Shown here: positions 8,223 to 16,896 of the stretch, piece by piece | Position numbering within the stretch: the first letter of the stretch is position 1 | Layout of the letters: each line of letters starts with the position of its first letter | NCBI GenBank assembly: GCA_000752675.2 | Contig: LM994627.1 | Location: forward strand, 306,429 to 370,428 | DNA length: 64,000 bases | DNA from: a bacterium OL-1 | Lineage (GTDB): Bacteria; Actinomycetota; Coriobacteriia; Coriobacteriales; Atopobiaceae | Direction of reading: 5' to 3' | Notes under the pieces: model-generated | Seen by the model: the letters and a program-made list of their open reading frames with translations, nothing else | What the model was told of the DNA's origin: nothing | Databases searched by the model: none | Position numbers and translations under genes: made by a program

Positions 8223-9746
8223 ATGGCCAAGCAGCTTGAAACGGATGTCGTCGTCGTTGCGGCGGGTCTCTCGGGACTCGCGGCGGCAATCTCTGCGGCA
8301 GAGAACGGCGCGAGCGTCATCGCGCTGGAGAAGGCGTCCAACACCGGTGGCGCCGCCAACATGGGCATGGGTCCCTGCGCGGCAGGATCGCCCGTGCAGA
8401 AGGCCTCGATGATCGAGGTCACGCCCGGTGAGCTCTTCCGTCGTCACATGTTCTACACCCACTACCAGGTTGATCCTCGCCTCGTGCGCGCGTACTACTT
8501 CAAGAGCGGCGACACCATCCAGTGGCTCATGGACATGGGCGTCAAGTTCAACTCCGTGCGCCCGGCGTTCCGCGCCCGCGAGCGCACCCGCGCCTACGCA
8601 GACGGCGAGTACACCTGGCACGTTGTCCAGCCCGAGGATGGCTCCGAGCCCGGCCCTCGCGCTGCCACCACGATGACCAAGCGTATGACCGAGCGCGCGC
8701 AGGCGCTGGGCGTCGAGTTCATGTTCGAGACCCCCGGCAAGGAGCTCATCACCAACGATGAGGGCGCTGTCACGGGCGTGAAGGCCGTCGACAAGAACGG
8801 CGAGGAGATCGACATCACCGCCAAGGCGGTCATCGTGGCCACGGGCGGCTTTGGTGCCAACGCCAAGATGATCAAGGACTACATTGGCCTTGACTGGGGC
8901 AAGAACCTCTACTCCTTCGCCGTGCCCGGTATGGACGGCGACGGCTTCAACATGTGCCACAAGGTGGGCGCCGGCCACACCCCCGTGACCATGGAGATGA
9001 TGTACCAGCTCCCCGACAACATGAACCACTTCTACGTGGAGGGCGGCTTCCGCCAGCCCTGCTACTGGTGCGACCGCAACGGCGAGCGCTTCATGCCCGA
9101 GGACGACATCTTCAACACCACCTTCGTGGGCAACGCGATCAACCACCTGCCTGGCAAGGTCGGCTTCTCGATCTTTGACTCCAAGATGCTTAAGCACTGG
9201 AAGAAGGACGGCCCCGATATCGTCTCCCACGTCCACCCCAAGGACCTCTACCAGGGCTTCGAGGAGCAGTTCGCCCGCGACGAGGACACCTACCTCGACG
9301 GCGATGGCAACCACGTAATTGCCAAGGCCGACACGCTCGAGGAGCTTGCCGAGAAGATCGGCATCGACCCCGAGGGCCTCGTCAAGAACGTCGAGGAGTA
9401 CAACGCCATGTGCGCCGAGGGCTGGGATTCGCTCTTCGAGAAGGAGCGCGAGTTCATGATGCCGCTCGAGAACGGCCCGTTCTACGCCTGCCGCCAGTAC
9501 GTTGGCGCCTACGGCACGCTGGGTGGCGTCCTCATCAACCAGCGCATGGAGGTCATGACTGACGAGTACAAGACCATTCCCGGCCTGTACTGCGTGGGCA
9601 CCGACGCCTGCACCATCTACGGTGACTCCTACAACTACTCCATCCCCGGCAACACCATGGGCTTCTGCCTCAACTCCGGCCGCATCGCCGGCGAGAACGC
9701 TGCTGCCCTCTCGATGGAGTCCGCGTCGGACGACGAGTGGGACTAG
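8223..9746 (+). CDS. FAD-dependent reductase (fumarate reductase / KsdD-like fold)
   Basis: 507 residues of the FAD_binding_2 family: an N-terminal dinucleotide fold (VVVVAAGLSGLAAAISAAENGA, with an Ala replacing the first Gly of GxGxxG), the ATGGFG block near residue 215 and a C-terminal YNYSIPGNTMGFCLNSGRIAG segment. Relatives are soluble fumarate, urocanate or 3-ketosteroid reductases and dehydrogenases. There is no signal peptide, haem-binding or FMN-binding domain, so electrons must come from a separate cytoplasmic donor. The iron-sulfur/FAD operon immediately downstream is a plausible donor. The start at 8223 follows GGAGG (8212-8216). The substrate is unknown. Confidence 0.85.
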   Translation: MAKQLETDVVVVAAGLSGLAAAISAAENGASVIALEKASNTGGAANMGMGPCAAGSPVQKASMIEVTPGELFRRHMFYTHYQVDPRLVRAYYFKSGDTIQWLMDMGVKFNSVRPAFRARERTRAYADGEYTWHVVQPEDGSEPGPRAATTMTKRMTERAQALGVEFMFETPGKELITNDEGAVTGVKAVDKNGEEIDITAKAVIVATGGFGANAKMIKDYIGLDWGKNLYSFAVPGMDGDGFNMCHKVGAGHTPVTMEMMYQLPDNMNHFYVEGGFRQPCYWCDRNGERFMPEDDIFNTTFVGNAINHLPGKVGFSIFDSKMLKHWKKDGPDIVSHVHPKDLYQGFEEQFARDEDTYLDGDGNHVIAKADTLEELAEKIGIDPEGLVKNVEEYNAMCAEGWDSLFEKEREFMMPLENGPFYACRQYVGAYGTLGGVLINQRMEVMTDEYKTIPGLYCVGTDACTIYGDSYNYSIPGNTMGFCLNSGRIAGENAAALSMESASDDEWD

Positions 9747-9769
9747 CACCTACTAGCTCGTGACTGGTT

Positions 9770-9797
9770 GCGCCCCGCTGCGTCTGCGGCGGGGCGC
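9770..9797 (+). other. Strong hairpin between reductase gene and Fe-S operon
   Basis: GCGCCCCGC (9770-9778) and GCGGGGCGC (9789-9797) form a perfect 9-bp stem with a 10-nt loop. There is no clear T-run after it, so it may be a weak terminator, an mRNA-processing or stability element rather than a full stop. Transcription could pass from 8223 into the gene at 9836. Confidence 0.5.
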
Positions 9798-9835
9798 GCC
9801 GTCTTGAGAGACCATCATTGCCATTGGAGAGGGAC

Positions 9836-11980
9836 ATGATGAAGCTGACCATTGACGGAAGCGAGGTCGAGGCCGCAGAGGGCACGTCGGTGCTCGACGC
9901 TGCGCTCGATGCGGGAATCTTCATCCCGCACCTCTGCAAGCACCCCGACCTCGAGGCCGTGGGTGGCTGCAGGCTCTGCGCGGTCGAGGTGAACGGCTCC
10001 GGCCACGCCGTCCCCGCCTGCAAGACCCAGGTTGAGGAGGGCATGGTTGTTGACTCCCACGCCGCCAGCGCCGACCACGTGCGCAGGATGGCTATGGAGC
10101 TCATTCTCGCCACCCACCCCTCGGACTGCACCGGCTGCCCCAAGTACGGTGTCTGCGAGCTGCAGTCCATGTACCAGTATCTGGGAGTCTCACCGGCGCG
10201 CTGGCGCTGCCGCGCCCGCACCGTTCCAACGGACGACTCCAACCCGCTCATCACCCACATGTTCACGCGCTGCGTGCGTTGCGGCCGCTGTGTGCGTGCC
10301 TGCCGCGAGCTGCGCGGCGTTGGGGTTCTCGACTATCAGCGCACCGAGGACGGCGTGCGCATTGGCATCGACGGGGGCGTCTCGCTCGAGGAGGCGGGCT
10401 GCCGCTTCTGCGGGGCCTGCGTTGAGGTGTGCCCCACGGGCTCGATCGTGGACGTCCTGGGCCTCAACAAACCCGAGCGCAGCCGCGAGGACAACGTGGT
10501 GCCGTGCCGCTCCGGCTGCCCCGCGCACATCGACATCCCGCGCTACCTGCGCCACGTGAAGGCGGGGGAGTGGGAGAAGGCCACGGCCGTCGTGCGTGAG
10601 AAGGTGCCGTTCCCCGAGACCCTGGGTTCCATCTGCACGCACAACTGCCAGGGCGAGTGCAAGCGCAACCAGCTGGAGGGTCCGCTCTCCATCTGCAGGC
10701 TCAAGCGAGCTGCCGCCGTGCGCGACACGGGCGAGTGGAAGTCCCGCGTGCGCCACGAGCCGCTTACGGGCAAGCGCGTGGCCATCGTGGGCGCCGGCCC
10801 CGCTGGCCTCACCGCGGCGTACTACCTGGCAGAGAAGGGCCATGCGGTCACGGTCTTCGAGGCCGAGGAACGCCCCGGCGGCCAGCTTCGCTACGGCATC
10901 CCCGCCTACCGCCTGCCCGACGAGGTTCTCGATCATGAGATTTCGACCATCCTCGAGGTCGCGCAGGGCACGGACGAGAAGCCCCGCATCGAGCTGCGCT
11001 GCGGCGAGCGCCTGCACGACGTCAAAGCGCTTCTCGCAGAATTCGACGCGGTGCTGGTGACCGTGGGCACCTTCGACGGCACGGTGCTGTCCATGAAGGG
11101 CCACGACCTTGCCGGCGTCATCCGCAACACCGACTTCCTCAAGGCCGCCCGCAAGGGCAACCCCATCGAGGTCAACGGCCGTGTGGTGGTTCTCGGCGGC
11201 GGAAACGTTGCCTACGACTGCGCCCGCACCGCCGTGCGCCTGGGTGCCACGAGCGTGGACGTTGCCTGCCTCGAGGCCGAGGCCGTCATGACTTCCACTC
11301 CCGAGGAGCGCGAGGAAGCGGCCGAGGAGGGCGTGGTCCTGCACGACGCCTACGCCTTCACGTCCATCAACGAGTCTGCGGAGGGCTCGGGCAAGGTTGG
11401 CTCCATCACGATCAACAAAATCGCCAAGTTCTACTTTGACGAGAACCACCGCGCCGTGACCGAGCTTGTCGAGGGTGGCGAGCCCACGCTTCCCGCGGAC
11501 TACGTGATCTTTGCCGTTGGCCAGAAGCCCGAGGACACGCGCGACATGGGACTCGAGCTCACGCACGGACCGTACGTGGTGGCAGATGCGGAGCACCGCA
11601 CGAGCGAGGAGGGCATCTTTGCCGCCGGTGACGCTGTGACGGGCACCAAGTCCGTGATTGGGGCCATCGAGGGTGGCCGCGAGGCGGCGCAGTCCATCGA
11701 CCGCTATCTGGGCGGCGACGGCGACATCTCCGAGGTCCTTCTCGACGCCGACGCCCCCGAGCAGCACATCGGCCGTCCGGGCGAGCACTTCTACGACGCG
11801 CCGCTGGAGCCCAAGATTGCCCCCGCAGCCGAGCGCCGGGACAACTTCAAGCAGTACGAGTGCCCCTTCGCCGAGTCCGAGGCGGAGCGCGAGGCGTCCC
11901 GCTGCCTCCAGTGCGATTTGCGCCTGACCCTCGAGCGTCCGAAGCTGTGGAACGAGTACCCGCAAAGGAGCGCAAACTGA
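9836..11980 (+). CDS. NuoG-like Fe-S / GltD-like FAD fusion oxidoreductase
   Basis: 714 residues with two modules. Residues 1-215 carry a 2Fe-2S ferredoxin domain (CKHPDLEAVGGCRLCAV), the HxxxCxxC-type HPSDCTGCPKYGVC cluster and a two-[4Fe-4S] domain (CVRCGRCVRAC and CRFCGACVEVCPTG), as in NuoG or hydrogenase and formate dehydrogenase N-termini. Residues 230-690 resemble the glutamate synthase small subunit: an Fe-S helical region, an FAD fold VAIVGAGPAGLTAAYYLA, an NAD(P)H fold VVVLGGGNVAYDCA and the closing FAAGDAVTG. It should pass electrons between NAD(P)H and a partner. GGAG at 9826 supports the start. It overlaps the NuoF-like gene by one base (TGATG), so the two are probably subunits of one complex. 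Confidence 0.85.
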   Translation: MMKLTIDGSEVEAAEGTSVLDAALDAGIFIPHLCKHPDLEAVGGCRLCAVEVNGSGHAVPACKTQVEEGMVVDSHAASADHVRRMAMELILATHPSDCTGCPKYGVCELQSMYQYLGVSPARWRCRARTVPTDDSNPLITHMFTRCVRCGRCVRACRELRGVGVLDYQRTEDGVRIGIDGGVSLEEAGCRFCGACVEVCPTGSIVDVLGLNKPERSREDNVVPCRSGCPAHIDIPRYLRHVKAGEWEKATAVVREKVPFPETLGSICTHNCQGECKRNQLEGPLSICRLKRAAAVRDTGEWKSRVRHEPLTGKRVAIVGAGPAGLTAAYYLAEKGHAVTVFEAEERPGGQLRYGIPAYRLPDEVLDHEISTILEVAQGTDEKPRIELRCGERLHDVKALLAEFDAVLVTVGTFDGTVLSMKGHDLAGVIRNTDFLKAARKGNPIEVNGRVVVLGGGNVAYDCARTAVRLGATSVDVACLEAEAVMTSTPEEREEAAEEGVVLHDAYAFTSINESAEGSGKVGSITINKIAKFYFDENHRAVTELVEGGEPTLPADYVIFAVGQKPEDTRDMGLELTHGPYVVADAEHRTSEEGIFAAGDAVTGTKSVIGAIEGGREAAQSIDRYLGGDGDISEVLLDADAPEQHIGRPGEHFYDAPLEPKIAPAAERRDNFKQYECPFAESEAEREASRCLQCDLRLTLERPKLWNEYPQRSAN

Positions 11981-13044
11981 TGACTCTCGTCAACTTCATG
12001 CCGCTCGACCGCTCGCATCCCGTTGCGCTCGAGCTGCTCCTTTTGAACCTGGGGGAGGCCGCGCAGCGCGTGGAAGCAGAGGACGTGCGCCTGCTTGTGC
12101 CCGCCTCTGCCACGGACGTTGTCACCGCGCTTCCCGAGGGAAGCTTTGTCACGGCGGACGACTCCTTTGGCTTTGTCTACGCCAACGACACCGCTGCCGC
12201 GCGCGTTCTTGTGGGCGAGAAGCCCCTGCCCTCTGCCGTGAGCGGAACCACCGCAGGCGTTGACCCGCTCGTGTCCGGCGAGGCGTGGCTCTGCGGCAGC
12301 GAGCGCAAGGTGGTCTACGTGGGCGACGCCCGTGTAGAGAGCGCCGCACAGACCACGGTCGCCGAGCTTCTCGGCGCCGCAGGCGTTGGCGCTGACGATG
12401 TCAAGGCCGTTTACCTGGGCTATCCCATGTGTGCCTTTGTGGTGCCCGCGCACTTTGGCGATGCCGTCACCCTTACCTGCGACGAGGCACGCGTGATTGG
12501 CGCGGGCGACTGTGCCGTTGACGCCGTGCGAGAGATCCTCGACGACTTCCACCGCGAGTGCTGCGGGAGGTGCGTCTTTGGCAACGAGGGCGGCCACCAG
12601 CTCTGCGCGATTCTCGCTGACGCTTGCGCCGGTAAGGGGCAAGATGCTGACCTCGACCTCATTCGTGACCTTGCACCTACTATGGCAGAGCAGGCACTCT
12701 GCGAGGTTGGCCAGCGCATGGCCAACGTTGCCGCCCAGGCGCTTGGGGTCTTTGGCGACGAGTTCGAGGCACACGTCTCGCGCCACCAGTGCCCGGCGGG
12801 GAAGTGCCGCGCGCTGGTCACGTACCACATCCTGGTCTCGCGCTGCACTGGCTGCGGGGAGTGCCTGGATGCGTGCGAGGAGGACGCCATCGAGGGCAAG
12901 GCGGGGTTTGTCCACGTGATCGACCAGCGCGCCTGCGTGCGTTGCGGCAAGTGCCTGGACGCGTGCCCCAAGGGTGCTGTGGTGACGGCCGGGCTCAAGA
13001 AGCCCAAGACGCCGCCGCATCCCATTCCCTGTCGCGTGCACTAG
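11980..13044 (+). CDS. NuoF-like Fe-S protein lacking the FMN/NADH domain
   Basis: 354 residues. The middle (about 110-190) looks like the SLBB domain of NuoF/HydB. It is followed by the 4Fe-4S 'thioredoxin-like N3' region (ECCGRCVFGNEGGHQLC in place of the usual ESCGxCxPCR) and a C-terminal pair of ferredoxin motifs (CTGCGECLDAC and CVRCGKCLDACPKG). The N-terminal FMN/NADH Rossmann part of NuoF is absent: the protein starts with about 100 unrelated residues. It therefore probably acts as an electron relay, with NAD(P)H bound by the upstream fusion protein. AAAGGAG at 11964-11970 supports the ATG at 11980. A terminator follows at 13078. Confidence 0.8.
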   Translation: MTLVNFMPLDRSHPVALELLLLNLGEAAQRVEAEDVRLLVPASATDVVTALPEGSFVTADDSFGFVYANDTAAARVLVGEKPLPSAVSGTTAGVDPLVSGEAWLCGSERKVVYVGDARVESAAQTTVAELLGAAGVGADDVKAVYLGYPMCAFVVPAHFGDAVTLTCDEARVIGAGDCAVDAVREILDDFHRECCGRCVFGNEGGHQLCAILADACAGKGQDADLDLIRDLAPTMAEQALCEVGQRMANVAAQALGVFGDEFEAHVSRHQCPAGKCRALVTYHILVSRCTGCGECLDACEEDAIEGKAGFVHVIDQRACVRCGKCLDACPKGAVVTAGLKKPKTPPHPIPCRVH

Positions 13045-13075
13045 GTTTAGTGTCCGAACTGCGTTTGCCCTTTAG

Positions 13076-13107
13076 GGCCCGTCGCCGCGCGCGACGGGTC
13101 CTTTTTT
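13076..13107 (+). terminator. Intrinsic terminator of the Fe-S oxidoreductase operon
   Basis: CCCGTCGC (13078-13085) and GCGACGGG (13091-13098) form an 8-bp stem with a 5-nt loop, followed by TCCTTTTTT. This is one of the clearest terminators in the window. Confidence 0.9.
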
Positions 13108-13130
13108 ATCCCCGCTTCGCCATGGTCGAT

Positions 13131-13192
13131 ACACATTCGGTGCTCGATTGTGTAGTGACCTGCGCGGGATACACATTCGGGTGCGAATGTGT
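13131..13192. promoter_or_regulatory. Tandem palindromic operators before the DAO-complex operon
   Basis: Two inverted repeats share the left arm GATACACATTCGG, exactly 40 bp apart (13128 and 13168). The second is perfect: ACACATTCG (13171-13179), spacer GGTG, CGAATGTGT (13184-13192). The first has one mismatch: ACACATTCG (13131-13139), 5-nt spacer, CGATTGTGT (13145-13153). They lie in the 406-bp gap 13045-13450 that precedes the 2Fe-2S/FAD/DAO operon, so they are probable sites for its regulator. The rest of the gap holds GC-rich imperfect repeats (two CCCCGGA-containing stretches at 13375-13410) and no gene I can support. Confidence 0.6.
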
Positions 13193-13450
13193 GGGGGCGC
13201 ACCATGCGTTTGGAGAGGATGCGGGCCTTCCCGTGGGACCTCGTGCCCAATTGCTAACAGCCGCGTGCCGTCATGTTTCAGGCGTGCGAAACCCCCGTTA
13301 CCATGCTCGTTTGGTTCCGATTCTTACAAGACCCAGCGAATCCTCCCACGTAAAACGGTATGCGTGGGGCAGAGAAGCCCCGGAATGTGGGGCAGGGGAG
13401 CCCCGGAGAGCGCGGGTCGAGACCCGCAGACAGTTTGGGGAAGTGATCGC

Positions 13451-13807
13451 ATGGGAACGCGCTTCGATGAGCATCCGATTCTCGGGACAACCGAGAGGGG
13501 GCGCCTGGTCAGCTTCACCTACGACGGGAAGACACTCCAGGGCTACGAGGGTGAGCCGGTCGCCGTTGCCCTGAGCGCGGCTGGCGTCAAGGTGCACCGC
13601 TACACCGCCAAGCGCCACGAGCCGCGCGGCATCTTCTGTGCCATCGGCCGCTGCACTGACTGCGTGATGGTGGTCGACGGTGTTCCCAACGTGCGCACTT
13701 GCATGACGCCCCTGGCAGAAGGCATGCGCGTCCAGACGCAGTACGGCGCCACGGCGACGCCCTTCGAAGACGTCGCCACCGCAGACGAGAAGGGAGGCGC
13801 GCGATGA
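13451..13807 (+). CDS. (2Fe-2S)-binding small subunit of an FAD oxidoreductase complex
   Basis: 118 residues. A CxxxxCxxC...C pattern, CAIGRCTDC followed by a cysteine 14 residues on (VRTC), matches the N-terminal 2Fe-2S domain of sarcosine oxidase alpha, HcnA and the gamma subunit of D-hydroxyproline dehydrogenase. The start follows GGGGAAG (13435-13441). Its TGA overlaps the next start (ATGA at 13804), so translation is coupled to the FAD subunit. Its role would be electron transfer out of the flavin complex. Confidence 0.8.
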   Translation: MGTRFDEHPILGTTERGRLVSFTYDGKTLQGYEGEPVAVALSAAGVKVHRYTAKRHEPRGIFCAIGRCTDCVMVVDGVPNVRTCMTPLAEGMRVQTQYGATATPFEDVATADEKGGAR

Positions 13808-15438
13808 ACCGCACCGACCTCATCGTTGTGGGCGCAGGCCCGGCCGGCATGTCCGCCGCAATCGAGGCCGCAAAGCGCGGCGCCCACGTGACCGTCCTCG
13901 ACGAGAACTCCCGCCCCGGCGGCCAGCTCTTCAAGCAGATCCACAAGTTCTTCGGCTCCAAGGAGCACCACGCCAAGGTTCGCGGCTTCGTGATTGGCGA
14001 GGAGCTCATGGAGGAGGCCGCGCGCCTGGGCGTCGACGTTCGCCTTGACTCCACGGTCATCGGCCTCTACCAGGACAAGGAGGTCGTCGTCCGCGAGGGC
14101 GAGGAGGTCTCCCACCACAAGGCCGACGCCATTGTCATCGCAACTGGCGCCGCCGAGAACATGGTGACCTTCGAGGGTTGGACCCTCCCCGGCGTCATCG
14201 GCGCCGGCGCCGCCCAGACCATGATGAACCTCCACGGCGTGCGTCCCGGCGAGCGCGTGCTCATGCTCGGCACGGGCAACGTTGGCCTGGTCGTGAGCTA
14301 CCAGCTCAAGCAGGCCGGCTGCGACGTGGTGGCGCTCGTCGACGCGGCGCCCCGCGTGGGCGGCTACGGCGTGCACGCGGCGAAGGTCGCCCGCACCGGC
14401 GTGCCCTTCTACCTCTCGCACACCATCAAGCGCGCCGAGGGCACCGACCACGTGACCGGCGTCACCATCGCCCAGGTGGACAGCCACTTCCAGTTTGTCC
14501 CCGGCACCGAGAAGCACTTCGACGTCGACACCATCTGCGTGGCCGTTGGCCTCTCGCCTATGTCCCAGCTCTTCAAGATGGACGGTTGCAAGGTCGTGGA
14601 CGACCGCAAGAAGGGCGGTCAGGTCCCCGTGGTGGACGACCGCGGCGAGACGAGCATCCCGGGCATCTTTGCCGCAGGCGACGTCTCGGGCATCGAGGAG
14701 GCGTCCTCGGCCATGATCGAGGGCCGCATCGCGGGACTTGCCGCGGCCGAGTACCTGGGCTTCATTGACAAGGACGAGATGGACAAGGCCGTGGCGGCCA
14801 ACGACGCCGCCCTGGACGGCCTGCGCCAGGGTATGTTCGCTCCCAAGAATCGTGGCGAGCTTGTGACCACCACCGAGGAGGGCATCCCCGTCTCCCAGAG
14901 CCTGCTCGAGCACGGCTACGTGGCCGATGACGAGATTGCCCGCTTCCCCGGCGTCACCGGCCGCGTGGGAATCCACCCCGTAATGGAGTGCACGCAGAAC
15001 ATCCCCTGCAACCCCTGCCAGGACGCGTGCCTCAAGCACTGCATCAAGGTGGGCGACCACATCACGCAGCTTCCCGCCGTCGAGCCCAACTCCACCTGCA
15101 TTGGCTGCGGCATGTGCGTTGCCTCCTGCCCCGGCCAGGCCATCTTCCTGGTGGACGAGAAGGACGAGGAGGGCTTTGCCGACGTCACCCTCCCGTACGA
15201 GTTCCTGCCCGTGCCCGCCAAGGGCGACCGCGGCGTGGCCCTGGGCCGCGACGGCTCGCCCGTCTGCGAGGCCGAGGTCGTCTCCGTGCGCCAGACGCGC
15301 GCCTTCGACCACACCACGCTTCTCACCATGCGGGTGCCCGCGGACATGGCCATGCGCGCGAGGTTCTTCCGCGCCGGCTCCGCGAATGCCGCCACGAACG
15401 AGACAAGTGCTACCGCAGCCACCGCGGCGGCAGAGTAG
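13804..15438 (+). CDS. FAD/NAD(P)-type oxidoreductase subunit with ferredoxin domain
   Basis: 544 residues. The N-terminal FAD fold LIVVGAGPAGMSAAIEAA (6-23), a second dinucleotide fold (VLMLGTGNVGLVVSY) near residue 157 and a closing GIFAAGDVSG follow the HcnB / sarcosine oxidase alpha pattern. Unlike most of these, the C-terminal part (about 400-450) has a cysteine cluster CNPCQDACLKHC and a 4Fe-4S motif CIGCGMCVASCPG, so it can hand electrons to a low-potential acceptor. This fits an anaerobe rather than an O2-linked oxidase. It is followed 11 bp later by a BFD-like subunit and then the DAO subunit. Confidence 0.8.
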   Translation: MNRTDLIVVGAGPAGMSAAIEAAKRGAHVTVLDENSRPGGQLFKQIHKFFGSKEHHAKVRGFVIGEELMEEAARLGVDVRLDSTVIGLYQDKEVVVREGEEVSHHKADAIVIATGAAENMVTFEGWTLPGVIGAGAAQTMMNLHGVRPGERVLMLGTGNVGLVVSYQLKQAGCDVVALVDAAPRVGGYGVHAAKVARTGVPFYLSHTIKRAEGTDHVTGVTIAQVDSHFQFVPGTEKHFDVDTICVAVGLSPMSQLFKMDGCKVVDDRKKGGQVPVVDDRGETSIPGIFAAGDVSGIEEASSAMIEGRIAGLAAAEYLGFIDKDEMDKAVAANDAALDGLRQGMFAPKNRGELVTTTEEGIPVSQSLLEHGYVADDEIARFPGVTGRVGIHPVMECTQNIPCNPCQDACLKHCIKVGDHITQLPAVEPNSTCIGCGMCVASCPGQAIFLVDEKDEEGFADVTLPYEFLPVPAKGDRGVALGRDGSPVCEAEVVSVRQTRAFDHTTLLTMRVPADMAMRARFFRAGSANAATNETSATAATAAAE

Positions 15439-15449
15439 GGGGTGCCACG

Positions 15450-15782
15450 ATGAAGGAGATCTGCGACCGCACGCTCGACCTCGGGCCCTTTGAGCCCAAG
15501 CCGGGTGATGACCAGATTGTGTGCCGCTGCGAGGAGGTCACGCAGGGCGAGATCCGCCGCGCGGTGCACGATGGCCTCTTCACCATCGCCGAGATCCGCC
15601 GCTACCTGCGCTGCGGCATGGGGCTCTGCCAGGGGCAGACATGCGCGCGCCTGGTCAAGGGCATCGTTGCCCGCGAGCTGGGCGTCTCGCCCGACGAGCT
15701 GGAGCCCGCGAGCTCCCGCGCACCCATGCGTCCCATCGAGATGAGCGTGTTCGCGAAGGAGGCTGAGCGAGATGAGCGATAA
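15450..15782 (+). CDS. BFD-like [2Fe-2S] protein
   Basis: 110 residues with the bacterioferritin-associated-ferredoxin pattern: CRC near residue 28, then RCGMGLCQGQTC near 62-73, embedded in a small helical domain. In related complexes this domain is fused to the FAD subunit; here it is a separate gene. The ATG at 15450 follows GGGGG (15438-15442). The gene overlaps the DAO-type gene (start 15772) by 11 bases. Probable role: passing electrons between the two flavin subunits. Confidence 0.75.
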   Translation: MKEICDRTLDLGPFEPKPGDDQIVCRCEEVTQGEIRRAVHDGLFTIAEIRRYLRCGMGLCQGQTCARLVKGIVARELGVSPDELEPASSRAPMRPIEMSVFAKEAERDER

Positions 15783-16896
15783 GACCTCTGACGTCATTGT
15801 TGTCGGTGCCGGCATCATCGGCTGCGCCACGGCCTACTACCTCGCCAAGAAGGGCGTCTCGGTCACCGTCTTCGAGGCGGACGAGGTCATTGGCAACGGC
15901 GGCTCCACCAGGAACGGCGGCGGCGTGCGCCAGTCCGGCCGAGACCCGCGCGAGCTCCCGCTTGCGATGTACGCCGTGAAGAACCTCTGGCCCACGCTCT
16001 CCGAGGAGCTTGGCGCTGACGTGGAGTACTGCCAGGGCGGAAACCTCCGCCTGGGCAAGACCGAGCGCCACCTCGAGATCCTGCGCGGGCTGCGCGACAA
16101 GGCCGTTGCCCTTGGCCTCGACATGCGCATGATCGACGGCGACGAGGTCCGCGCCATCAACCCGTACCTCTCCGAGGAGGTCATCGGCGCGTCCTGGTGC
16201 CCCACTGACGGCCACGCAAACCCGCTCAAGTCGACCTACGCCTACTACACCGCAGCACGCCGCCTGGGCGTACGCTTCTACTCCGGCTGCCCCGTGCTCG
16301 AGCTCCGCAAGGTCAAGGGCGAGCTTCGCCAGGTCGTGACGCCCGAGGGGACCTTCGAGGCGGGCTCCGTGGTGGTTGCCGCGGGCTATGCCTCCCGCAA
16401 GATCCTGAACACCGTGGGCATCGACGTCCCCATGTCCAACGTGCTCATCGAGGCGCTGGTCACCGAGATGGAGCCACCCATGTTCAAGCAGATGCTCGGC
16501 ACCGCTGACGCCGACTTCTACGGCCACCAGACAAGTCATGGCTCCTTCGTCTTTGGCGGCGACTCCGGCTTCGAGACGGTGAACGAGGACAACGGCCACG
16601 ACCGCACCACCTCCGTCACGGCTCCCGCCATCTGTCGCGGCATCCTGCGTTACATCCCCAAGCTCGCCAACGCAAAGATTGTGCGCACCTGGGCCGGCTT
16701 CGAGGACGTCTGCATCGACGGCGTGCCAGTGCTGGGCCCCCGTGGACGAGGTCCCCGGCCTGGTGGTTGCCTGCGCGTTCACCGGCCACGGCTTTGGCAT
16801 CTCTCCCATCGGGGGCAGACATGGCAGACGCATCCGAGAAGCCCCTTGGGCTCCACAACGTTGTCTCGGTCTCGATGGGACTCATCGTCTCGATGA
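15772..16896 (+). pseudogene. DAO-type FAD oxidoreductase subunit, frameshifted near its 3' end
   Basis: The first 324 codons encode a D-amino-acid-oxidase-fold subunit (VIVVGAGIIGCATAYYLAKKG at the N-terminus; the CIDGVPVLGP block near the end). At the run of five C at 16737-16741 the frame is lost. Removing one C restores VDEVPGLVVACAFTG and then HGFGISPIGG, the expected C-terminal motif. As written the ORF continues with unrelated Arg-rich residues to 16896. Even in the corrected frame no stop occurs before the next gene's ATG at 16821; it reads on to 16930. About 30 family-typical C-terminal residues therefore seem to be missing too. With the upstream 2Fe-2S, FAD and BFD subunits it resembles D-hydroxyproline/D-amino acid dehydrogenase complexes. 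A sequencing error in the C run is possible. Confidence 0.75.
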
